DNA from: Allacma fusca
Lineage: Eukaryota; Arthropoda; Collembola; Symphypleona; Sminthuridae
Length of the DNA stretch: 64,000 nucleotides
Direction of reading: 5' to 3'
Assembly: GCA_947179485.1 (NCBI GenBank)
Contig: OX359245.1
Coordinates: 43,573,067 to 43,637,066 of the forward strand
The position numbers and the translations under genes are program-made. The notes below the pieces were generated by a model that was given only the letters and a program-made list of their open reading frames with translations, was not told the DNA's origin and made no database searches. Positions 23,160 through 35,146 of the stretch are shown here, piece by piece; the first letter of the stretch is position 1; every line of letters starts with the position of its first letter.

Positions 23160-24375
23160 CTTGATAACTCTCAATAAAAGGATGCCAAAATTAGCAGAAT
23201 GTGTGTATGTTTAGGAAATGTTCTCATTTCCATTATAAACGGAGGGTACTTGGTTTGCGCATCACTGGACGGGACCGCATTAACGTGAATTATTGCATTT
23301 TCCATGGTGAGACCAATAAGATATTTGAAATTATGAAAGTCTGCTAGTAGAAGCGGGATTCGGGCTTGACTTCAGGCCCGAACCAGGAAGAAACCCGAAA
23401 GACCCTACTAGCTACTCTCCCCTGGCCCGCCGAGGAGCTAAATATTTGTAATCAACCCGGCCCGTTTTATGCACCTTACATTTTATGAATGAACCCGTTA
23501 AAACCAGTTCTCCAAAATGTTTTACTACCCGAACTGGCTAAAATCCCGGTCTTTAAATATTTTTAAAACCCGATTCAAATTAGGCTTTTTAGTAACAATT
23601 GAATCCGCTGTGAAACCGTTGTTTACATATTCTATTCTATTTACGTAAAATATCCATCCTAACTAAACACATTCAATAAACGTAATTTAAGGAGCACTAA
23701 TTATTATTAGCTCGGAAAATTTTCAAACATAAACTATCAAGCGGAAACGATCGTTTCAAAATGCTTAAGCACGTGTAAGCACGATTGTTTAGCATGAATA
23801 TACGTGAAAGCAATGCTTGAACTCTGTGAAACCTCAAATATGCATGGCATCTATCTGTCCTAAATTCTATTCTAGTTGGATGATCGGGTCAATGGTAATT
23901 TCTGACCAGCCCGAAACAAGTGTGAAAAATAAATGCAGGCCCAAGAACAATCTTTACCCGGTTTCATTATTTTAGTGCAGGGATCGGATTTTTGTAAATA
24001 TCTCTGGAAGATCTTTTCTGAATTTCCCAGCTGAATCCTATCTCCCTGCAGCGAGGTCCTTAACAATTTAAAAAATTCCTGCTGAAATAACGGTCAACGA
24101 TTTTCAATATCCTTGTTGGCAAAGATTTATTTAAAAATCTGTGTTTTCATAAATAGCTTGAAACAGACAAATAAATTCGAAAATCCCTGCCAGAAAAAAG
24201 GCCGACAATTTAAAAATCCCTGTTTCCAAAAATTTATCTCTTCCTATGATATTTTCCTGCTTGAAATATGTTTTCCCTGGGAAGAATCTTCCCGTCTTCA
24301 CACCAAAGTCCTGCCTCTGTTTTAGGGCAGGCCAGGCCCAGTCGTACCCGGTAGTGGTACGACCCCCCCCCCCCC
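23160..24375. other. no gene; GC-word patch at 23350-23560
   Basis: CCCGAAC, GGCCCG and AACCCG words at 23350-23560 resemble the GC-word arms seen elsewhere, possibly paired with similar words at 25150-25230, but ends could not be defined. The rest is AT-rich with no supported feature. Confidence 0.35.
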
Positions 24376-25140
24376 CGCATGGGTATACAAAAATGTTGTA
24401 CCTGGACTTGAACCTGTGTCTGAATCATGGATACTTGAATATTTCGATCCAGGTGCAATTTTTCTGAACCTACACTGATGTCAAACTAACAATTAAATCA
24501 GGAGGAGCACTACCTGTCTGTTTATTTAAAGCGCTACTCTTAATAATCGCGCACGATTTAGGTCTGCAATAAATCTCTACGATAGGGCTTGACTCGTAAA
24601 CCGTTTGACTTTTAGTTTCTACTATCACCCTACCACCTCTTCAAGTAATCGTCCATGTGAAGCACAGGGCTGTTACTAGTACTGGAATTAACAATCTTCA
24701 TAAACGGGTTGACATGCGGAAAACCAAAACTCCCGCGTTTGGCGGTCGTATTTTAAGAGTGCTAGTACAGATTATGAGACTTGTACGATTAATTCAAGGA
24801 AATTTATATAATTGATTTACATGCCAACCAGAAGGCGACAGTTCTGCTATTCGGAATTTATCATCAATCTGGGAACATTGACAAGATTCTAAAGTACCTG
24901 AATGGTCATGTATTTGAAGTTCAGGTACAGGTATTTTCCGAGTGTGTACCCAAACCTAAGGAGTTTTATCCAAAAGATTTGTTTTTGTACTTGTACCCAT
25001 ACTTGAACATGAACCTGAATTTTAACTTTATATCGACTGAACCTGAACCTGTACCCAAAACGAATGGGAACAAAACGTTTGTACCTGATACGCACCTGTA
25101 CCTGTAACCAAATACCCGGGTAAAACCTGTACTCATGCAA
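24376..25140. mobile_element. probable word-array element (CCTGTACC words)
   Basis: The left arm starts near CATGGGTATACAAAAATG after a run of 16 C. The right arm near 24960-25140 is rich in ACCTGTACCTG and AACCTG words and contains GGGAACAAAACGTTTGTACC. The subterminal sequence parallels the bounded element at 8294-9490 (CATGGGTACAAAACGTTTGT), so it is probably a relative with changed words. No target duplication was found, so the limits are approximate. Confidence 0.45.
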
Positions 25141-25984
25141 GGGTATCCCGACATAAGTTCGTATTTACAGCCCGAGCCAGGCCAAAAATCCAGCCGGGTC
25201 GGGTTCGAGCCGGGCTGAATCAAAACGACAGCTTCCGGTCACTACCTCTATCTGGGAGCTACCCTAAAATAACGTATTATTACAGTTTAAGTCTATAGAG
25301 GCATTTAAATATTTGAATTGCCTAATTGGGGCTGAATTGGTGGGGCAAGCTTCCATTGTGGAATTTCCGTCGAAATTGCCCTATTAGGAAGTGACATTAC
25401 GAGTACAGTAATTATATAAGGATGATTGGAAACCATTATTGGTCATAGATTTAATTCAAGATATTTCTAAACTCCTTAACTTGATACAACTTGTAACTAA
25501 CGATTACCTGAGAGCAGCCTAATGAACCATGGAGGTGTTAACTAAGTATTGAGCAATTCAGTTAGTATTTTGTATTACTTAAATTCAGTGTGGGCTCGTT
25601 AGTGTGGTTTGATCCATTTTGCCCATCGGCGATTATTTTTTCTCGCTTTATGAAATCGTTTTTACGTATCGTATACACATACATATCGTAACGAGGACTA
25701 TTGAGTTTTCTATTAAGTTTTTCTTTACAAGGGCACAATGAGGACAACAACATATTTAATTTGAGCCCAATTACTTCAGCACCAAAACATTTATGAAGAA
25801 TTTTTGTCAGTTTTGTTTCTGGAGTAGTCCTTGAGGTCGGTTTTATGTATGGTTTTCACGGCTTTGTTGGTTTCAAGCGTGATTTTGTTAGTTTGATCAT
25901 GGATTCCCGGTTTGGTTTCGTCAGTTATGTAGGACCTTTAAATTGGGACAGGTTTGGTGGTTTTGTCGGTTTGGAAAATAGTAG
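25141..25984. other. no gene; copied flank
   Basis: 25440-25580 matches 14440-14600. 25150-25230 is a patch of GCCCGGG words. At 25800-25980 GGTTTTGT and TTGGTT words recur, again suggesting an element arm. No open frame is credible. Confidence 0.35.
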
Positions 25985-26227
25985 GACCCTAACCGCATCC
26001 ATTTTAACAGGATGGAAGAATGATTATGAAGGTTCCCAAAATTTTTGAGTAAAATGCCAGAAATACTGTGCAACTGAAGCCGATGATACCCACCGTAACT
26101 GCCACAATCTCGGGGAGAAACTATCCGCGGATTCACAGAAGAGAACTTGAAGGGAGCGGTAAATTTTTGCATATATTCCCAAGCTCCCTATATAGTAGAC
26201 CTTCTCAACGGTGTACTCTCCGAGTTG
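25985..26227 (-). pseudogene. receptor last-exon fragment with internal deletion
   Basis: The acceptor side (CAACTCGGAGAG) is at 26227 and homology runs to about 25985, covering the exon start and the AVT.GIIGF to LLRW.RL region. The stretch encoding the AAKLLLISFCVFCTYGAIRL part is deleted, and a one-base loss in GTAAAATGCC-AGAAATAC shifts frame. The C-terminal third is missing. Confidence 0.7.
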
Positions 26228-26429
26228 CTAGAATGGAAAATTTTATATTGAAACACTAGTGTCCTTCCCATACAGATTTTACTCCTTAATCAGCCAATTA
26301 AGAACAACCTAATTATAAAATATTTCCTAAATACAGTCAAACCTCTTTATAAGCACTAGCGTTTTAGGGAACTTCTCCGTATAGTCATAAGACAGTTCCG
26401 TAGTCATTCCTCCATCTATAATAATTGCA

Positions 26430-27800
26430 AGTTTATGAGCCCAATCTTATCGATAGATACCGTTTAATCGAGTTAAGCAAGGTTAGGTTAGGATAGTTTC
26501 GGGAGAATCGAGAAGTGGCTCTCCTTTCATTACTGCCGAAGGACTTATTGTTAGTTTACAAAATTGATCACAATTTGTGTGCTTATGAAACTATTGCTTT
26601 GAATAAAATACCAGTAGATGCTCAATACAACTGTGCACAAAACTTATTTTCTATTTAATTTTGTAGCATAATTAGATCTAATTGTAAGCTAACCTAGATA
26701 ACCCTCTAGTCACATCGACGACCATAGCACTCAGCAGCTAGCTATTGCATGTAAGTGTTTACTGTCATCCCAAATTACATTTGTCTGGCTGTGCTGCAGC
26801 AATAGCTAGCTCTGCAGCGCTCGTTTAAAATATTTTACCAAGTATTTCGTGCATACCAACTATGTCCCAGGAATTTAGGGCTTGCACAACAAAAGCAGGC
26901 AATTTAAATTTATTTACGAAAAGAAAATGGATGGAATTGACACTCCAGAAGTAATCGAACTTACTTCATCGATTGTGGACGGTCCCCATGTGCATACATA
27001 TGACAATAATTTGTGTACAGTATTCATATCACTAAGTACATAATATACGCAGACCGCTTATCACATGATAAGTTAGATTAAATGAGATTTTTACTGCTAA
27101 TTATGGCACCAAATGTTAGCGCAATTATGCTTAAAATGTATTTGAAATAAAGTTATTCCAAGGCAAGTGCATATTTTGCTTAACAGTAAGTATTTGTGTG
27201 GGTCAAAACATTTGGATTTTTGAAAAACAATAAGTACTGGCTAAAAAAGTACTGAATCCGTCAAGGTCAAACTAAAGCTTTGAAAGCAGGGAATAATGCA
27301 TTTGAACAAGGACAAAAGAACAACACATGTGAGCAGTACAGTAGCACGGTCCCGCCCCTTAATGCGTACTAAGGGAGGGATATCAAGTGTTTTAGGGTGA
27401 CGTCAGCCCCCTACCAAAAGCATTGTCCGAACGTCCGTGTGTCCTTCCGCATGATACCTCAAAAACTACTAGACCGATTTTAATAAACGTTTTTACAGAC
27501 ATTATTTGTGTCCAAAGTAAACATGAATTAGTATTTGGTTGAAATCGTCCGGAAAGTTTTTGAGAAAACAAATCTTGAAATTTTGGACTTCGAGTCAAAT
27601 GATCTCCAAAGCTACTAAATCGATTTAAATGAAATGTTTTGTGAATATTGCTTATGTAAATCGTGATGGTTATTGCTTATGTGGTTGAAATCGGCCCGAT
27701 AGTTTTTTCGAAAAAAGTTAGAGGAGAATTCAAAATTCGTCCTACTTTGGCGGCGGTTCCTGACGCCACCCTACGCGAAGCTTTAAATTATCGATGATTT
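26430..27800. repeat. interspersed duplicated block
   Basis: 26440-26700 matches 13790-14000 and 40245-40500. 26750-27390 matches 37780-38380, 40580-41250 and 54290-54890. 27390-27790, with landmarks TGATACCTCAAAAACTACTAGACC and GACGGCGGTT-like, partly matches 41250-41490. Copies end with GTCCTCCGAATACAG or similar, a point where two elements have inserted in other copies. No gene is seen. Confidence 0.55.
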
Positions 27801-28079
27801 TTGTCCTCCGAATACAGCCATCATCATTTTCATCACCTGGATTATAGTATTTGGGATAAAAAATTTTGAATCCTAAAAACTCAGCGTAACAAATGCAGTC
27901 TACCCTGTGATCAATTTGAAGACATTCTTGAATACGAACTTATTCACTTTAAAATATGAAAGTGGAAATATTCGGACACATCTTCAGTCTAACTTTATCC
28001 TGTTTCGGACACTGAGATATTCGCCAATGGACGCAACTTGAAAATTCAGAATTACAAATTTAACTGAACAACAATAATA

Positions 28080-28240
28080 ATATTACGTTTTTAACTATTT
28101 TTACACAGTCAGTGAAACAAATGCTTTAAAAATTACTGCTTACTGCTATTATCCAAGGTTAACCTTCTATAGGTCATTCAATTTTGTTTTAAATAAATTT
28201 CTCAACTATAAAAGTTTACATTCAAACCTTACATATAGAA
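28080..28240. repeat. receptor 3' flank, duplicated
   Basis: Matches 10600-10780 downstream of another receptor fragment. It lies immediately after the stop codon of the gene at 28241. No feature beyond likely 3' untranslated sequence. Confidence 0.5.
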
Positions 28241-31200
28241 TTACTTCAACATCAAAAAATTTATAGTGGAATCAAAAATGATCTTGAACAACGTAAAAAC
28301 GAGGGGCTTGTCCAGGAAATAGAACGAGCCAAATTTGATGGTGAGTGCCGGCATAGAAGTCAGCTGCCTCCTTATCATTTTATCCTGTGAATACCTCAAG
28401 TTCATTAATCTCAAGATGATAGAGGATTTGAGATGAAGGTCCCCCATAATGTTGAGAACAGGGGTCAAAAATGCTGTGCAAGTGAAGCCAATGACACCCA
28501 TCATGACTGCCACGATACCAGGTAGCCGGATTGCACCATAGGTGCAAAATACAGCATAAGAAATGAGCAGTATTTTGGCACTTCGGAGCAAAATGGACAT
28601 GCTATCCGTAAATTCACATAAGATTGTTTGCAAGGAGCGGTAAATTTTATATACATTCCCCGGCTCCCGAGTAGCTCTTCGTAGGGAAGTAGTACTCTCC
28701 AAGTTGCTATAAAAAATGTTTACAAATGTTAGGCATTAATGTAACATAACTACATCTGCATATTTTAATTCTTAATAACGTTAAAAAGGACAATAAGGAT
28801 TCAGTTACTTTAAAAATGTATTCATGAGCATGATAAGAATAATGTAATTATAACTACAGCCAGTAGATGTATATCTATTGCTTAAACTTACCAAAGTTCC
28901 TTTACAATCACTACCATGCAGAACAAAGGAGTCACCGCACTATTTACCATTAAAAGAGCATTTGTAAAGTACAGGTACATGTAATAGGCCTGAAAAATTG
29001 TCGCGGACAATCTCACAGGCAGAGAGTCAGGTGTCGAGATCAATGAAGAGAGTAACTCTGGGGAATGTGGTCGGAGGAATGCAGAGGCAATTACCATGCA
29101 CACACTGGCAAGGAAACCGTAATAAACGAATTTGTACAATAACTCGCAGTTTCGGATAAGGGATGGTTTCGGGGAACCAGCTTCCATGTATACATCTAAA
29201 AATGTTACAAAAGAATTCGACCATAATGTATCTTATGACCTACAAACATAGGAGTTGGAAAGGGTAGCCACATCTGGATCAGAAAAATACAGTCTAAACA
29301 GTAACTTACAGAGCTTTATTGAAAATGTCACAAATGATAAATATGTATTTAAGGCTTCCATCTGATCGGATCTTCCGCGGATATCCGAAGATCGGATATC
29401 CGAAATTTCGGATGGGATACACTGCTTCTCCGGTCCAAACACAATCCGATCGGATCGGATACGTACCTCTTATCCGGTCATCGGATACGGATCGGCTTTG
29501 GAAACGACTTTATCCCATCTCTTCGGATCACAAATAATGAATACCGGATCATCCGACGGATATCCGAAAATCAAATTTTAAACGCGTTCGAGCAACCAAT
29601 AAGAACGAAATGTGCTAAAAAGAGCACGATAAGCACGCCGCTACTTTTTTTCTTACTTTGATTCTCTGATCCTTGTTTGGCGTTCGATTTGAACAGACGC
29701 ATTTCTTTTACTCTCTTTCAATTTGTTAAAAAAGTGACCACAATTTCGAAACTTTTCGGACACTATCAAAAGTTTGAAACCTCGGATGTTGTTCCCCAAG
29801 CTCGAGTATCCCCATGTTTAGAGTTACTCTGCGAACTGTTTTCCCCAATCAATCTGTGCACCGCAAAGAAATCTGTCCCGAACTCAGACAAGCTGCATTT
29901 TGCTCAGTGAATTTCATGAGAGCCCGGCTCTACCCGGCTCCCCAGGTCTTACCAGGCAATTCAGTTTGCAGAAAAATTCTTTGGATATCGAATATGGGAG
30001 GCAGGCCTGGGGTGCTTTCTAAGTAAGTACCGTTAAATTATATACGACTGGCACTGTGGGTCTCAATAACACCAATCTAAACGGGAATCTAATATAGTAT
30101 CTTGTTTACTAATCTATCCCTGGGAACATGTCTCTCGCTCATTCACCGAGTTAAGTCGTCGACAACAACTCTTCCTCAAACAGGCAGAAGGCTTCAGACA
30201 CCGCCTAGGAGATTGATATAATTCAGACCTCGCATAAAAAGCACAAACTTCCTCCCGTTTTATGACCAAGATATGCCGACCCCTCCGCCTACGAACCTTA
30301 ACGACCTTGCAGCTTTCATATTAAGCCTCAAAGGAGACATCAAAAATTTAGAAACAAACCGCACCACCCTATTCGAATCCAAGGTTCACGTCCTGGAATC
30401 AAAATGTGAGGATCTTAAGACAAACCTGGAATCGCACAGCGCAAAGTTTCATCACAGGTTAAAACCATAGCAGAACTTGAAGCTCAGGCCTTCCACTTGC
30501 AAAATAACACCAACTTTCAACATAGTGATGCTCGCTCTCTCAGTCTGGTGGTCAAAAGTTTTCCACATCCTGTCATCAACAATCAGAGTGAGGTAGTAGC
30601 TATGATACAGAAACCCCTAATCCTTAAACTATGGACTATGAAAGAAGATGCGGATGCTGTTCTCAACTGGATCCATGTCGAAATCGTTCCTATTCGCACA
30701 AACTATTCCCCCTCAAGATAGCAAACTCAGCAGCAGCAAAGAGCAATCTACAACTTAGATTTTATAACTCCAGGAACCTACTCTTTAGATCAAGATGCAA
30801 CTCTCAATAAAACTATGGAATCTCAGTTGGGGATGACATAACTTCCCGCCAACAATAAATTCGCGCTCGGCTACTCTCCAAGAAAGGGGGCCTTAAAACC
30901 CGTAACATCGAAAGTGCCATATATGCTAATAGGTATTTAATAATTCGAAACGCTTATGGGGAAGAACAATACCTGGAGTCGGACGGCATCTCCACCATTG
31001 AAATCGATCATCCCAAATTACAAGCCGAAACCCTCTCACCTGAAATTTCCCCATCAACAATAGAATTCACTTCAAAACTTAACATTTGTTAAATCTTATA
31101 CTGGAATTGCAATGGTATCAACAGTTTTTTAAATTTGGGTAAAACTGACCTGGCTTTATTATTACAGGCTGATATTTTTTGTCTGGCTTAACCTGGCTTA

Positions 31201-34200
31201 TCCAAGTAGGTAAGTGGTAGGCCAAGTGGCGGCCTTTTAATTTTTATTAACAAAGGGTTTCAAGTCATTAAGCACTTAACAATAAATAACTTTGCAATGT
31301 AACTTTAAAGTGTGTTTGTAGTACAAAATCAGAAAACAGTGAAATATCTAAATTTATTTTAAATTTATGCTAAACCAGGCAATTCAAATAACTATTTATA
31401 CTGAAACTGGAAGATGTGATAGAAGAGGTATCAACTGATTTCCCAGGAGAAATATAGGATTCTTGGAGACACCAATGCAAGGGTCGGGGAAAGTAACTAT
31501 TTCCCAGATATTAATTCTAACATAACCAAACTCAAGGATAGTAGAGACTTAGTTGTAAACTCCAGAGGAAAACGTTTACTCTCTAACCTCACAGAAAGAT
31601 GCTTTACCCTTCTCAATGGGCGCTGCCCAAACGACACCCCTGCGAATTACACGTACATTTCCGGGAACGGGTTGATTGTGATTGACTTATGCTGGACTAA
31701 TACACCGGCTTTAGAGCATATTCAAAATCTCCATATCCTATTACTCCTATCCTCGCCTCATGTGCCTACTTGTTTGGACCTCGTAAAAATTAAGCCCCAA
31801 CTAGTCCATGAAGCTCTCCAGCATAAAAAACTAGTAATTAAATGGCAGATAAATTCCCATGCTAATACTGAGACCTTAAATAATAACTTGATTAATAACT
31901 TGATTGATGTAAAGAATTACAGCCGAGAAATCACTCTTGCTGTTAAATCTGCCGCAATAAATTCTGGCATGCAATTCCCCGTTTCGTTAAACAGGTCTAG
32001 CCCCCGGGATTAGCGCTGGTACCACAAGGAGTGTAGAAAATCACGAGCAAATGTAATTAGAAAGCTCAAACTAGTCAGGAAAAGTACTCCATTGTCACAT
32101 TAAGACTGGAATATCATGAGGCAAGAGTCTTGCACACTAATTTAATTAAATCAACGAAAACGAATCATGCAGAGCTCATAAGGTCCCGTTTTATGAACCC
32201 AAATTATATTTCAGCATTCTGGAAGACGTTTAATCCTTTTAAATTCCATGTAGATAGCACAAACCCGACTTCAGTTGAATCCTGAAAGACATTTTACTTG
32301 GACGTGATGTTCCCGAAACCTTCCTTTTTAGTATGCCTGGATTAGCTGTCATGCACGCAAAATGACTTTGTAGCCTCCTCTATAACCATGGAGGAACTTC
32401 TAACAGCCATAAAGTCCCTTAAAAACAACAAATCCCCGGGAATTGATGACCTGGCAAATGACGTTTGGAAGTTTGCGACCTCCGATCTTTTTGAGCACTT
32501 ATTATTTTTATTTAACTCTGTATAATTGTCAGGTACTAGGCCAAAGCAGTGCTCGGAAATTGAACTCTTTATGCTTTAAAAAAGAAAATAGATACTTACC
32601 CGGTAATTATAGAGGCATCGCCTTGTTTAATATAGCAACCAAACTCATTACTAGGATCCTATACAACCGCCCCTACTCATAGTGGGAAAGTAATAATATC
32701 CTTCCAGAATCCCAATGCGGGTTTCGTAAAACCCGGGATTGTTTGGATCAAATATTTACCCTCTTAGCAATCATTCAAACTAAAATTCGTACCCCGGGTG
32801 GACAACGTTTTGCTCTTTTCTTAGACCTTACCCGGGCTTTGGACTCCCTAATCCATGATCTTCTTTGTTAAAAGCTGACTAACTTTGGCGTCAGCTCTAA
32901 TTTCATAAAAACCCTCAAGTCCCTGTATGACAATGCAGTCCTCAAGGTTAGGGTAGAAAACGTCCACACCAGTGCCTTTGAGGTCTCCCAAGGGGTTCTG
33001 CAAAACTATGTTCTCAGCCCTCTACCTTATTGTTCCTCCTCTTATGCTCTCAGAATTCAAACTGGATTGAAACGAAAAGTGGTCTACCGAGTTAACAAAT
33101 GGTCACTTAGATTTTGGTTTAAGATTTTTCTGATGCCCGAGAATAGGCTTGTGCGAATTAGCTATAAAAGGCTGAAATCTGTATGCCAGTTGGATCCCCA
33201 CAATAGTCCCATTAAATCGTGGTCGAACTTTATAAGAAATAACTTTTACAGGTTTGGCTTCCCTGCAGTTTGGAAATTCCAATCTGCAGAATATTTTGCA
33301 GGTTTCTTTAAGCACATAATGGCTGTAATTCTCGACTCATTTATTGAAGACGACCTTGACAAAATTAGCGCCTCCTCCTCTTTTCCGACGTATAAATTCA
33401 TTAAATCTCATTTCTCCACTTCAGAGTACCTCATTTACCAAATACCTTTCAAATGCATACGTATGGTGGCCAACATAAGGTTACACTTCGATACCCTATA
33501 TACAACCAGGGTGAAATATAAACCCTCAGCTCCTAACCTCTGCCCTGTTTGTAACCTACACGAATAAGACGATGTACTCCATCTCCTATCAAGGTGTCGT
33601 TTGTACGACCTCCCGAGAAAGTCGCTGCTTGGGAAATACCATATTAGCGGCTCTTACTCTGAGATATCTCTCCTTACACTATTCATAAGCCCTTCCGATA
33701 TTTTTTAATTTATTCATAATTTTATTTCCAGGAATACTTTCCTGGCAACTCTCTAATTTATATTATTAGCTTTGTATGGATGATATGGGCGCCGCCCGAA
33801 AAGAATCCTAATAAATCTGAATCTTACATTGATTCTCTGGAATAGTGTAGTAACCTTTAATATACTTCCACAAATTGTACTTCACAGCTACCAACTCAAA
33901 TTTAAATTAATTATTAATAATGTCAGCAGGAAGTTCAGACGAAATAGTTTTGTGCTTCAAATTCACAGATGTGTTGACTGTTTTCTTTCAGCCCATACGT
34001 AATGTAAGCAAAAATAATTAATATTATGTAGTAAACATTTGATGCATTTATGCATAGAAAAGTCCCAATATTTTTTTCATCATCGTGTGTTAATTATTCG
34101 GATAATTTCGGATATCCGCGGATCGGATCGGAGAACGCACTTATACGATCCGAAATTTTCGGATAGGATATTGATGATTAACTTTTTATCCGAACGGTAA

Positions 34201-34700
34201 CTGGTCGGATCGGATAATAAGAAAATTTATCCGAAAATTTCGGTTAAGATCAGATTCGGATCGGATATTAGATTTATCGGGTTGGATGGAAGCCTTATGT
34301 ATAATTAGTATTTACAATAATTGCTTAAAACCTTACCTTGAAAATCCTGAAAATACCTCAAATGGCTCTTTATGAATTTGGGTATTCTGTCTTCCGTGAA
34401 TATTATAACCCCTTGAAAGACTATGGGGAAAGTGTAGTAGGCAAGAACAAATAGCATGTAAACTTTCAAGGCGTCACTTGCATTCGGATCTAACCTTATT
34501 TGAATGCAGCGGACCAAAATGAAGATGTAGTATGAGACAATGAGGAAAATTTGTCCCTGCCAGATCCTAATTCTCCAGTACGAGGTAGTCATTTCGGGAT
34601 ATTTTGACATTTTATGCCAAGTATAAGGGTGGGACACGACATTCTGCCCACATCTAAAGGATATCTGATTGAACGACAGTAGTGTCTGGGTCACGAGCAT
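28241..34700 (-). CDS. seven-transmembrane chemoreceptor-like protein, 377 aa, transposon-filled intron
   Basis: Exons 34337-34700, 28892-29195 and 28241-28706 join to 1134 bases, exactly 378 codons with stop. Donors are GTAAGG and GTAAG; acceptors are TTTTTAG and TTTATAG; phases are 1 and 2. The start MLVTQTLLS fits the family's distance to HPYTW. Membrane segments lie at about residues 50-68 and 80-101 (exon 1), two in exon 2 (FVYYGFLASVCMVIASAF; IFQAYYMYLYFTNALL) and two or three in exon 3 (LLISYAVFCTYGAI, VMMGVIGFTCTAFL, LVFTLFKIIFDSTINFL). Intron 2 is 185 bases. Intron 1 is 5141 bases and holds a DNA transposon with a LINE inside. Expression is not shown. Molecular function is inferred from topology. 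Confidence 0.75.
29669..33828 (+). mobile_element. decayed non-LTR retrotransposon (LINE)
   Basis: An 11-bp match TTGATTCTCTG at 29658-29668 and 33829-33839 fits a target duplication. Content follows the order ORF1-like coiled coil, endonuclease, reverse transcriptase and zinc-finger end. It is related to the LINE at 4299-10116: compare NYRGIALFN with NYRGIALVN, CGFRKTRDCLDQIFTL with AGFRKNRGCEDQIFSL, and QGVLQ. It is heavily mutated, with several stops and an internal deletion. Confidence 0.7.
30273..33710 (+). pseudogene. LINE ORF1 and ORF2 remnants
   Basis: 30273-30470 encodes a coiled-coil-like stretch (LKGDIKNLETNRTTLFESK). Endonuclease pieces begin near 31108 (WNCNG). The GDTNARVG block is near 31465 and TYISGNG near 31655; about 250 unrelated bases at 31190-31440 replace the middle. 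Reverse transcriptase blocks run from 32390 (SLKNNKSPGIDDL) through 32600 (NYRGIALFN), 32715 (CGFRKTRD) and 32985 (SQGVLQ). The frame then jumps to the C-terminal region (33067-33567), so the xxDD catalytic box is deleted. The end carries CPVC...HLL..C, the zinc-finger pattern. Stops occur at several places, including 32866-32868. Confidence 0.65.
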
Positions 34701-34995
34701 TATCTTTCTGTAGAGTTAAAGATTAACTTTCTTCGAACAGTTTTGAACAGTGCGATGATTTCTTAGTCTGTGGGTTAGTCTAGTTATAAGTGACGTCCAA
34801 TATTTTCCGTAAGGAGCATGATAATCAATGAATGAACTTTCCTGTATTAGTGTTTTCAAGCCAAACGGGTCAACCAATCTTTATATTACTGGCCGAAAAC
34901 TGCTGTTATATGTTAATTTAAAGCTTGGTGCGCTCATTTCACTATAAAGCCAGCCACTAAGTATGTAGTATACTATTTCACTATATAGCCAATCA
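34701..34995. promoter_or_regulatory. upstream region shared by receptor copies
   Basis: 34701-34830 matches 44461-44590 and 55226-55334 (landmarks GATGATTTCTTAGT and ATAAGTGACGTCCAA). It lies directly upstream of the ATG of two exon-1 copies, so it should contain the promoter, though no TATA box or initiator could be assigned with confidence. After about 34900 the sequence is unrelated. Confidence 0.4.
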
Positions 34996-35095
34996 AGCCG
35001 GTGGTATACACAGCAAGCAAGCCGAGAAGCACAGCGGACTAAAACTGTGTCGCAGAGGAGAGCTTTTTCAGCTCGCTCAGCTCGCTCTGCTTCTC
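34996..35095. repeat. imperfect inverted repeat / hairpin
   Basis: GGTGGTATACACAG...GCCGAGAAGCACAGCG at 34999-35036 pairs with CGCTCTGCTTCTCGGCTGTACCACC at 35081-35107. The arms share GCCGAGAAGCA and GGTGGTA with small differences. It could be a tiny inverted-repeat insertion just left of the pogo-like element. Confidence 0.5.
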
Positions 35096-35146
35096 GGCTG
35101 TACCACCTGCGGTCAGTCTATTGGAAGCTCTATAGAGCATACAATA

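Larger units (their letters stand above)
29351..34296. mobile_element. hAT-like element with CGGATC words, split by a LINE
   Basis: The ends are AAGGCTTCCATC and its inverted copy. Flanks ATGTATTT (29343-29350) and ATGTATAA (34297-34304) fit a slightly mutated 8-bp duplication; the related copy near 44045 reads ATGTATAG without the insertion. The arms (29351-29580 and 34090-34296) are made of CGGAT/ATCCG words, many joined as CGGATATCCG palindromes. The middle is taken by a LINE (29669-33828). The element lies within intron 1 of the receptor gene, opposite no exon. Confidence 0.75.

Noticed and set aside
24234..24467. Open frames across the C16 run
   Set aside because: Homopolymer and word-driven; the C run is also prone to sequencing error.
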